DNA of 64,000 nt. Source: Deltaproteobacteria bacterium. GTDB taxonomy: Bacteria > Desulfobacterota > Desulfomonilia > UBA1062. Under the pieces are notes generated by a model. It saw nothing but the letters and a program-made list of their open reading frames with translations. It did no database searches and was not told the DNA's origin. Positions 24,786 to 31,803 of the stretch are shown in pieces. The stretch is taken from NCBI GenBank assembly GCA_018433775.1, contig JAHDQN010000020.1:186001-250000 (forward strand). The letters are read 5' to 3'. Position 1 is the stretch's first letter; every line of letters starts with the position of its first letter. Made by a program: the position numbers and the translations under genes.

Positions 24786-26675
24786 ATGGCCGGAGCATAC
24801 ATCATCCAGAAAAACCGGGAAGACGACCTGCACGGGACCGCCAGGCTGCTCTCGTCCGCACTCGCCTTTTCCGGGGAGCCGGTGAACCACTACTGCATCA
24901 CCAGGCGCACCCTCATGGGCCTGGTGAGCCCGGACAAGCTCCGGAAAGGTATAATGCCGGTCTATCTGCCCGGGGAGAGGCTCTGGGCCGTACTCATGGG
25001 CGAGCTCCACGAATGTGAATACCTCGCGGAGTTCCGCACGTCCAATCCGGATGTCGACAGCGACCCGGCCGTGTTCGCCCGGCTGCTCAGAACAGGGGCC
25101 CTCAATACGGCGCTTCCCCGTCTCAGCGGGGCGTTCTTCATCGTGCTCTACGACCCCGAGGATGATCTCCTGGTGGCTGCAAACGACAGGTACGGCCTCT
25201 ATCCCATGTACTGGGCGCATACCGACAGGGGGTTCTGCCTGTCCGGAAGGGTCGTGGGCCCCGTCCTGGCAGGGATCGTGGACGGTGACTGGGACCTGGA
25301 GGGCATCGCTCAGTTTCTCACAATCGACGATTATCTCGGGGAGACCACCCTGGTGTCCGGGGTCAGGGCCTTCCCCCAGGCCACGGTCCTGACCAGGCAG
25401 GCCGGGACGCTCTCGTTGCGTACCTACTGGCACTATGACTTTGCCCCGCGGGCACAGGCCGCGGACGGCAGGGAACTGGCCGAAGAGCTCGGACAGCGCT
25501 TTCTGGCAGCGGTGAAGCGGCAGGCACTGAGGCCCGGCCGCATCGGCGTGACGCTCAGCGGCGGTCTTGATTCCCGGTCCCTTCTCGCCGCCGCATCCCG
25601 CCTGGGAATCGAGGTGCAGACCTTCACCTGGGGAGAAAGGGACTCCTTCGACCGGATCCTGGCAGGCAAGGTCTCCCGGCTCTACGGCACCCGTCACCAC
25701 GACTGCGATTATTCCCATCACCTGATCCCCGATCGATTCGATGAGGGGATCAGAATGAGCGAGGGGCTCCTCAATTACTTCGATTGCCACATGCTCTTCC
25801 ACCTCCACGTCCTGAAGGAGCACGCAGATATCGTCCTCAACGGGTATGCAGGAGACCTGGTCCTCGGAGGCTCCTACCTGCGCCGGGCATGGACGGCTCC
25901 CGCGAGCCCTGCAGAGCTTGCCCGAAAACTCTTCCAGTGGAGAAACATCCTCGTCCGGGAAGGCTCGCTGGGAAATGCGGTCCCGGGTCTGAACCGCCTG
26001 GAAGGGCACCGGTATCCGTCCCGCCTGTTTCGCGCGGCGCTTTCCCGGATGGACGAGGGCCTCGCCCCGGCGGATATGGCCGACCGGTTTTTCCTGGAGA
26101 ACCGCGTCCGGAGATCCACTTCAATGGGCACGGTGATCATGCGGGAGGCGGTGGAGTCGGCGGCCTGCTTTTTCGACTATGACCTGCTCGATCTCATCAC
26201 CTCCATACCCTTCTCTCTGCGCTTCGGGCACCGGATATACCGCGACATGCTGAAAACCTCCCTGCCCGAGTCCCTCAAGGTGCGATGGCAGAGAACCCTT
26301 CTGCCGGCCTATGCACCCTGCAGTCTGGACCTTCCCGCCAAGGCCTTCCTGAAGGGATGCGGCATCATGGAGCAGACGTTCGGCTGGCACGGAATCACCT
26401 CACGCCAGTCGCCCGTGGATTTCTCATCGCTGTTGCGGGGGGTGCTGCGGACCTGGATGGACAGCGTCATCTACGAGCCCTGCCCGCTCAGTGAAGAGGT
26501 CCTGCTCCCCGGCTTCTGCGAACGGACGTGGGAGCGGCACCTCTCAGGAGAAAACCTCACACGCCTGCTCGGCGCCATAGCAGGCATCCGGGGCTTTGCC
26601 GATCTCCTCTCCCGGGCCCGTGCAGGAGGTGTCGCGCGGCCTGTGGACCCGGTCGAGGTCGGGCTCCGGGAATAG
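24786..26675 (+). CDS. Asparagine-synthase-like protein lacking the N-terminal Cys nucleophile
   Basis: 629 residues with a strong GGGGAGG ribosome site. The N-terminal glutaminase-like domain (about 1-200, with LSGAFFIVLYDP and NDRYGLYPMYW) starts MAGAYI, so the Cys2 nucleophile that releases ammonia from glutamine is absent. The C-terminal ATP pyrophosphatase domain keeps its PP-loop SGGLDSR near 257. It could adenylate an acid and use free ammonia, or use another amine. Asparagine-synthase-like proteins are frequent in EPS/exosortase loci and may amidate sugar acids or modify proteins; the substrate here is unknown. Confidence 0.82.
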   Translation: MAGAYIIQKNREDDLHGTARLLSSALAFSGEPVNHYCITRRTLMGLVSPDKLRKGIMPVYLPGERLWAVLMGELHECEYLAEFRTSNPDVDSDPAVFARLLRTGALNTALPRLSGAFFIVLYDPEDDLLVAANDRYGLYPMYWAHTDRGFCLSGRVVGPVLAGIVDGDWDLEGIAQFLTIDDYLGETTLVSGVRAFPQATVLTRQAGTLSLRTYWHYDFAPRAQAADGRELAEELGQRFLAAVKRQALRPGRIGVTLSGGLDSRSLLAAASRLGIEVQTFTWGERDSFDRILAGKVSRLYGTRHHDCDYSHHLIPDRFDEGIRMSEGLLNYFDCHMLFHLHVLKEHADIVLNGYAGDLVLGGSYLRRAWTAPASPAELARKLFQWRNILVREGSLGNAVPGLNRLEGHRYPSRLFRAALSRMDEGLAPADMADRFFLENRVRRSTSMGTVIMREAVESAACFFDYDLLDLITSIPFSLRFGHRIYRDMLKTSLPESLKVRWQRTLLPAYAPCSLDLPAKAFLKGCGIMEQTFGWHGITSRQSPVDFSSLLRGVLRTWMDSVIYEPCPLSEEVLLPGFCERTWERHLSGENLTRLLGAIAGIRGFADLLSRARAGGVARPVDPVEVGLRE

Positions 26676-26736
26676 AGAACGGAGCGGTCACCAGGATATG
26701 CCGCACATCGTCAAATGGATTTTCTCAGGTAATGAC

Positions 26737-26803
26737 TATTGGAAGCAAATACTACTATCCCTTTTTTTAAGGGATGGGTCATCCTGGATATCATCTTCCA
26801 ATA
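26737..26803. repeat. Nested inverted repeats upstream of the PEP-CTERM gene
   Basis: Outer 9-bp arms (26737-26745 and 26795-26803, TATTGGAAG and its complement) enclose an inner 19-base hairpin at 26757-26775 (7-bp arms around five T). The region is AT-richer than its surroundings. No U-tract follows the outer stem. It could end the EPS transcript or form an RNA structure. Apart from these repeats and the candidate promoter at 26863, I see nothing in the 293-base gap. Confidence 0.5.
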
Positions 26804-26862
26804 AGCCCTTTTCAGGCCGCTATATGAGAGAAATGCCCGGAACTGGCCAGGATTCCATACCT

Positions 26863-26889
26863 TCAGGTTATTGCGAAATATGCCGATAA
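26863..26889 (+). promoter_or_regulatory. Candidate sigma-28-like promoter for the PEP-CTERM gene
   Basis: TCAGGTTA, 11 bases, then GCCGATAA. The downstream box is a perfect match to the FliA consensus GCCGATAA, the spacing of 11 is exact, and the upstream box matches 5 of 8 of TAAAGTTT. It lies about 80 bases before the chosen ATG. The match could be chance. Confidence 0.4.
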
Positions 26890-26968
26890 TAATCATGCAT
26901 AACATGCCACGTGGCCGGTTTTTTTTAACGTGTGGTCATTAGATGATGATGCATCAGGAGGGAATATC

Positions 26969-27907
26969 ATGAAACAGGCGCGCATGCTTGAATTTCGATC
27001 AAGCAGTCTGTATCGGTGGCGGTCCGGGAGAGAAACAGTGTGCCACGCACTCTTTGGGTCGCTCTTCATCTGCATGACTGCCGGCCTTTTCCTGGTTTCA
27101 CTCCCCTGCTCATCGACGGCGCAGGATTCCTACATCCAGTCATCCGCCCGTCCTTTCGGTCTGGAAATCGTGGATAGGGTCCAGACAAGCGGATCGGACC
27201 AGAGAGCCGCCGATTTCCAGAACAACTACCTTGCCTCCATGAGGCAATGGGGGGATCTGGATCTCACCGCACCGTCGTTTACCCAGCTCACCTCCACGGT
27301 GTCTCTGGACCCGTCGAAGATCAGTCTGGCGACCCAGTACGATACCCGGGTCTATTTCGTGGGTGACAACACCTCCAACCGCAATACCCTGGGTTTCAAT
27401 ACCGCCGGGGGAGGAATCACGGAAGGAGACCCTCTGCTCATTTTCCCCAACGCATCCGAGTCAAACAGGAGCATCTCCATTCCATTCCTGAACATACATA
27501 TCCCCTACCGCACCACAAATGATCCCCTCCTGCCCGGAGACTTCGTGAATCTGGGAACCCTCTCCGCAGGAACGCAGCTGGATTTCTTTCTGATTGCAGA
27601 CGGTGCCCGGGGAGGCACGGATGTCTTTTCCACCCGGACATCCGCAAATCCCGATGGGCTGAACCACACCCTGGCGTTCGTCATGCCCGGCAGTCCCTAT
27701 CTCTTCGTGGGGTTCGAAGACCTCTACGGCGATGCCAACGGCGACTTCAAGGACCTGCTCTTTGCCGTGGATATCGGGGCGGCCAACATCACTGCCCTGA
27801 CCAACATGCCCGAGCCTTCAACCCTGCTCATCCTGGGGTCGTTCGTCAGCCTGGTGATCTACCGGAAATACACCCTTCTTGCGGAACGCCGGCCTGATAT
27901 CACCTGA
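26969..27907 (+). CDS. PEP-CTERM sorted, DUF4114-domain exported protein
   Basis: 312 residues from ATG 26969, chosen for its AGGAGGG site. A signal segment (about 28-50) precedes the mature protein. The middle has DUF4114 features (LDFFLIADGARGG, FVGFEDLYGDANGDFKDLLFAVD). The C-terminus from about 281 is PEPSTLLILGSFVSLVIY followed by basic residues. This PEP motif, membrane helix and basic tail are the exosortase sorting signal. It is the only such substrate in the window and lies directly upstream of the sorting genes, with its stop sharing one base with the next start. It is probably cleaved and attached to, or released with, the polysaccharide. Confidence 0.88.
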   Translation: MKQARMLEFRSSSLYRWRSGRETVCHALFGSLFICMTAGLFLVSLPCSSTAQDSYIQSSARPFGLEIVDRVQTSGSDQRAADFQNNYLASMRQWGDLDLTAPSFTQLTSTVSLDPSKISLATQYDTRVYFVGDNTSNRNTLGFNTAGGGITEGDPLLIFPNASESNRSISIPFLNIHIPYRTTNDPLLPGDFVNLGTLSAGTQLDFFLIADGARGGTDVFSTRTSANPDGLNHTLAFVMPGSPYLFVGFEDLYGDANGDFKDLLFAVDIGAANITALTNMPEPSTLLILGSFVSLVIYRKYTLLAERRPDIT

Positions 27908-29883
27908 TGAAACTTTCTCTCAAGAACAAGGTGCTCCTCCTCATCGGGATCGCAGTCCTGGGGGCCTCCGGTGCGGCGGGTTTTTACACCTGGCGCTCGT
28001 ACGTCATCAGCTCGCAGGAAAGGCGTCAGCAGGAGACGGTGCGCGTCCTGCTGGAGAAATCCATGGGCCGGGAGGCCCTGGCGATCATCCGGTCCATGAA
28101 GGCCTCCACTGCCGAGGAGGGTTCGGATCAGTGGCTCTCCCTGGAGATCGAGGCCCTTGCACAGGTGCGCAATATCCGCCGGCTCCTTTATCTCTACGGC
28201 CAGCATCCCCTGGAGGTGCTCACCCATGAGCAGGCCTCGCTGCTGGTCGCGCGGGCCCTCCTGCAGATGCGGAATATGGACCTGTTCACCCAGGTGCGGG
28301 ATGCTTGGCGGTCCAGGGAGAAGAGCCCGGAGCTCTGGCTTGCCCTGGACGCCGATGTGCTCATTACCCTGGGGAGGCCGGATGAGGCGCTCGCACTGCT
28401 GGAATCACAATCCTTCGAGGGAAAAGCGGACTGCGCACGGCTCATCAGGATCGCCCTCCTGCGGGCCAACCATGACCTCGGAGGGGCATGGGATCTTCTC
28501 GAAGAAGCCTTCCGGGCGGACCCGCGCAATGCTGATGTCCGTTCGTTCCGAGGCCAGGTGCTGGAGCATCTGGGAAGAACATCCATGGCACGGGTGGAAT
28601 ATGTGGCGGCCCACCTGTGCGACCCGGCAAACCCCCTTCAGAGGGACCAGCTCGCCGAGTTTTACCGAAGGCAGGGGCGGTATGCCCTTGCGCTTGAGAC
28701 ATGGGCTGACGGCCTGAGCGACTCCCCCCTGGGTTATCCCTGGATCAAGTTCTTGTTCTGGTCAAAGGTTGCCCACCCCTTCGAGAGTGAAGCGGCCGCG
28801 GAAGAACCACCTGCAGGAGATCTGAAGCCCCTCATCCTGTTCATGCGCTCATTGCCTGAGAAGAAATTCTGGGACGAGCAGTCCCTTCAGGACAATATCA
28901 TGGTGCAGAAGCTCGCGGACAGCCGCCAGGAGGTCTTCTGGCTGAAACTGCTCCAGGCCCTCGACGAAGGGTCCGAGTCCAAGGCTCTGGATCTGCTGAG
29001 ATCAAGCCCCTTCAAGGATGTTTCGTTCCACCGGGGCATCGAACGCGCATTGCAGATCGCTCTGGTATACCGCAGGTGGGGGGTATTCGTCGAGCCCGGG
29101 GTCGGCAAATCCGTTCCTGCACAGGGCGACGAGCTCGAGCACCAGCTCTTCCGGCAGCTCGACGAGCTGGTGCGGAAGGAGAATGCGACTACATCACCTG
29201 GTATCGCAGTCAGCCGGGAGCTTGACAATCTCCTGAAGAGCCGGGATATCTTCAGTGCAATCTTCCTTGCCGGAGGATGGTGCGAGGCCGCTCTGCGGCT
29301 CCACACCCTCTCCGCCATACCCGATGGGTTCCCTGACTGGTTGGCCTACGGCCTTACCCAGGCCCTGAGATACAACCGGGGAAACAAGGCATCACTCGAT
29401 TTTGCCGGACACCAGAAATCGAGCCTTTCCCTGGACATGCTCATCGCCGAGATACTCCTGGCGGAAAACCGCGTACCCGAGGCCTGCGGAATGCTGGAGC
29501 CCCTGGCGCGCCATGACGGCCCAATCGGGCTCAGGGCGGCATGGATGCTGTGCATCGCCCACCTGGACCGGCAGGAGTTCGAAAAATCGAAACGGATCGC
29601 GGCGGGGAATCCCGCCTTCTCAAAGAGCGTGGCCGGCAGGGAAATCCTCGCGAGGGTCGCCCTGGGCACGGGAGACACCCGGGAGGCGGACCGGCTGTAC
29701 TCCCTCCTGGAGAGAGATTCCCTGGAGGCCAAGGCCTATCTGGCCCGCAGGGCATTTGAGCACAGGGACTGGGAAAAGGCGCGGAAACTGACCGAAGAAC
29801 TCATGCTCTATTTCCCCGACATGCTCGAGCTCAGGGAAAACATCGAGAAGATTTCCCGGGAAGAAGGTCATGATCTTTCGTAA
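27907..29883 (+). CDS. TPR-type repeat protein with N-terminal membrane anchor
   Basis: 658 residues. A single membrane segment (about 8-28, NKVLLLIGIAVLGASGAAGFY) is followed by helical tetratricopeptide-like repeats: DADVLITLGRPDEALALLES, AWDLLEEAFRADPRNADV and others to the end. TPR lipoproteins or anchored proteins usually accompany XrtA-type loci (PrsT-like), but this one has no lipobox. It starts at the last base of the PEP-CTERM gene and overlaps the exosortase start by 14 bases, so it probably acts in the same sorting or export complex at the periplasmic face. Confidence 0.75.
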   Translation: MKLSLKNKVLLLIGIAVLGASGAAGFYTWRSYVISSQERRQQETVRVLLEKSMGREALAIIRSMKASTAEEGSDQWLSLEIEALAQVRNIRRLLYLYGQHPLEVLTHEQASLLVARALLQMRNMDLFTQVRDAWRSREKSPELWLALDADVLITLGRPDEALALLESQSFEGKADCARLIRIALLRANHDLGGAWDLLEEAFRADPRNADVRSFRGQVLEHLGRTSMARVEYVAAHLCDPANPLQRDQLAEFYRRQGRYALALETWADGLSDSPLGYPWIKFLFWSKVAHPFESEAAAEEPPAGDLKPLILFMRSLPEKKFWDEQSLQDNIMVQKLADSRQEVFWLKLLQALDEGSESKALDLLRSSPFKDVSFHRGIERALQIALVYRRWGVFVEPGVGKSVPAQGDELEHQLFRQLDELVRKENATTSPGIAVSRELDNLLKSRDIFSAIFLAGGWCEAALRLHTLSAIPDGFPDWLAYGLTQALRYNRGNKASLDFAGHQKSSLSLDMLIAEILLAENRVPEACGMLEPLARHDGPIGLRAAWMLCIAHLDRQEFEKSKRIAAGNPAFSKSVAGREILARVALGTGDTREADRLYSLLERDSLEAKAYLARRAFEHRDWEKARKLTEELMLYFPDMLELRENIEKISREEGHDLS

Positions 29884-30688
29884 TCTTTTCTTCCTGCTCT
29901 TTCTGGCCGCTACGGCCGTCCATATCTGGGTGCGTGATTCGAGCTGGATGATCTCCCCGGAAAACACGCTGCCGGTCATCATAGCCCTCCCCCTCTTCAT
30001 CTGGCTGGGGGCGCCCTGGAAACTGCGAAAGGCCCCGCCTCCGCTGCCGTCGGGCAGCCTTATTATCGGTGCTTCGGGTTATATCCTCGGTCTGCTCCTG
30101 GATATCACCCTCCTCCTGACCGCCGGCTGGATCTGTCTTCTGTGGACCTGGATCTCATCCCGTGTCGAGCAGGACGCGCTCCCCCGCATCCGGCGTCTCA
30201 TGGTGCTGCCTTTTCTGGCCTTTCCCTGGCTCAGTATTGAGGGAGACGCGGTCGGCTGGTACTTCCGGATCACCGGGGCATGGATGACTGCGGAGGTCTT
30301 TGCTTCCATGGGCTTCAACGTGCTCCACGAGGGGACGAGGATCATCGTCCAGGGCCTGCCGGTGGGTGTGGGCGAGGCATGCTCGGGTATGAACGTTCTC
30401 CAGTCCATGCTCATCGCAGGTTCGGCCCTGGCATACCTCTTTATCGGCGGATACCGGAGCTACTGGTGGAACATCCCGGCCCTGGTGCTCATCGCCTGGC
30501 TCGCCAACACCTTAAGAATCGTTGTCCTGTGCGTGACCGCCCTGACCCTGGGCTCGGAATTCGCTCTGGGAATGTTCCATACCTGGGGCGGCTGGATCGT
30601 GCTCGTTCTGATGCTCTGCCTTTCCTGGACAGTCCTCTCCGTCCAGGAATCATGCCTGCGCAAGGCCGGGAGCCCGTCTTCCCTATGA
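29870..30688 (+). CDS. Exosortase (EpsH-type membrane transpeptidase/protease)
   Basis: 272 residues with about eight membrane segments. The catalytic triad is visible: Cys171 in GEACSGMNVLQS, Arg216 in ANTLRIVVL and His237 in FHTWGGW. This set identifies an exosortase, which recognises the PEP-CTERM tail of exported proteins. It overlaps the TPR gene by 14 bases and the next gene by four (ATGA). The usual EACSGxR/K reads EACSGMN here, so it is not an ordinary XrtA by that position; the subtype is not assigned. Confidence 0.9.
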   Translation: MIFRNLFFLLFLAATAVHIWVRDSSWMISPENTLPVIIALPLFIWLGAPWKLRKAPPPLPSGSLIIGASGYILGLLLDITLLLTAGWICLLWTWISSRVEQDALPRIRRLMVLPFLAFPWLSIEGDAVGWYFRITGAWMTAEVFASMGFNVLHEGTRIIVQGLPVGVGEACSGMNVLQSMLIAGSALAYLFIGGYRSYWWNIPALVLIAWLANTLRIVVLCVTALTLGSEFALGMFHTWGGWIVLVLMLCLSWTVLSVQESCLRKAGSPSSL

Positions 30689-31161
30689 AAAGACCTTCGC
30701 TCATCACGATCCTTATCTGCGCCTATTGTGTCCTGTGCTCCCTGGATCTCGTCGAGACCTGGCTGTCTTCATCAAGCATTCCCGTGGGCGCGGGAGCTTT
30801 TGTCCTGTGGCTTTCGCCGGTGGCGGTCTTCTGGTGTCGCCGAATGGAAGGGTCTCCCCCGGAAGTCCCGGACAGACCGATCCTGCTCGGCCTCGCCCTG
30901 TTCTTTTCCTTTATCGGCGGGGTGGGGTCTCTGCGTGTCCTGAGTCATGCCGGGCTGGCTCTGGCAGTCGGCTCTCTGCTGCCTGCTTCAGGAGCCCACC
31001 TCCTCTGGCTGTCCTCGTCTCCGGCCTGGATGCCTGCACTGGACTGGCTCGGCGGGAGGTTCTTCGTGGAATACACCACCGTAGCCCGTATCCTCCTGGC
31101 ATCTCTGACCTCTCTGTACCTCGTTCGTACCATCCAGCACGTTTCCCGGGGGAGCTCGTGA
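30685..31161 (+). CDS. Exosortase-associated small membrane protein, unknown function
   Basis: 158 residues from ATG 30685, overlapping the exosortase stop by four bases. Four hydrophobic stretches are visible: SLITILICAYCVLCSLDLV, GAFVLWLSPVAVFW, LGLALFFSFIGGVGSL and LALAVGSLLPASGAHLLW; a final segment lies near 130-145. No family recognised. Its position between exosortase and EpsI-like genes, with overlaps on both sides, says it belongs to the sorting machine. Confidence 0.7.
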   Translation: MKRPSLITILICAYCVLCSLDLVETWLSSSSIPVGAGAFVLWLSPVAVFWCRRMEGSPPEVPDRPILLGLALFFSFIGGVGSLRVLSHAGLALAVGSLLPASGAHLLWLSSSPAWMPALDWLGGRFFVEYTTVARILLASLTSLYLVRTIQHVSRGSS

Positions 31162-31745
31162 GCGCACTTGCACGCCGGCTCCTGTGGACAGGGCTCTGCA
31201 TTGCCATCATCCTGGGGATCGTCTTCGATATCTGTTCGCTTCCCGCTCAGAGAAGCCGGATCCATGCCATACCCGCTGAAGGGCTCGGTTTTGCCGGCAC
31301 TGATATCCCCCTGACCTCGAGCGAGCTTTCCATCTATCGCAAGGCCGAGGTCATCAAGAGATATTACCGGTTCGGGGCCGACGAGCTCGTGCTGATCGCC
31401 ATCGACGGCGCAGGGAACAGACACGCGGTGCACGACCCCATGTACTGCTTCCGGGGTGCGGGCTGGCGGATCTGGAACAAGACCGTGGTACCCATCGAAG
31501 GAGGAGAGGCACTGCTCCTGCAACTGGAAAAGGACGGCATGATCAGAGAGACGGCCTACTGGTTCTCCAACGGCAGGCAACGCCACACCTCGGTGATGCG
31601 ATACTGGCTCCAGGCGACCCTGAGGAGGATAACCCTGGGCCGCTCGGACAAAGAACCTGTGCTGATCATGCTCCAGTCAGTGGAAGACCACACCCTGAAC
31701 CTCGGCGAGGTGCTGGATCAGTTCGGGGTGCTGTTCGATATCTAG
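31158..31745 (+). CDS. EpsI-like exosortase-associated protein (DUF3485-type)
   Basis: 195 residues from GTG 31158, overlapping the previous stop (GTGA). One N-terminal membrane segment (LLWTGLCIAIILGIVFDI) is followed by a periplasmic domain. HDPMYCFRGAGWRI matches the His-x-Pro-x-x-Cys-x-x-x-Gly-Trp core of the EpsI family that is fused to, or lies next to, exosortases. Its role is not settled. Here it is separate from the exosortase. The segment SNGRQRHTSVMRYW is also EpsI-like. Confidence 0.8.
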   Translation: MSALARRLLWTGLCIAIILGIVFDICSLPAQRSRIHAIPAEGLGFAGTDIPLTSSELSIYRKAEVIKRYYRFGADELVLIAIDGAGNRHAVHDPMYCFRGAGWRIWNKTVVPIEGGEALLLQLEKDGMIRETAYWFSNGRQRHTSVMRYWLQATLRRITLGRSDKEPVLIMLQSVEDHTLNLGEVLDQFGVLFDI

Positions 31746-31773
31746 CGACCGTAACTGAAGAAAGAGAGAGCAT

Positions 31774-31803
31774 ATGCCCACATCCGGAGCATCCCTGTCA
31801 TGA
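31774..31803 (+). promoter_or_regulatory. Possible 9-codon leader ORF before the GT26-STAS gene
   Basis: ATG 31774 has a purine-rich GAAAGAGAGAG run just upstream, a better ribosome site than the one before the GT26 start. The frame encodes MPTSGASLS and its TGA overlaps the ATG of the next gene (ATGA at 31800). It could bring ribosomes to that start by termination-reinitiation. Confidence 0.3.

Noticed and set aside
26890-26935. GCCACGTGGC palindrome followed by a T run, as a terminator
   Set aside because: The palindrome has no room for a loop with a stable stem, so it is not a convincing terminator; it could be an operator, but nothing supports that.
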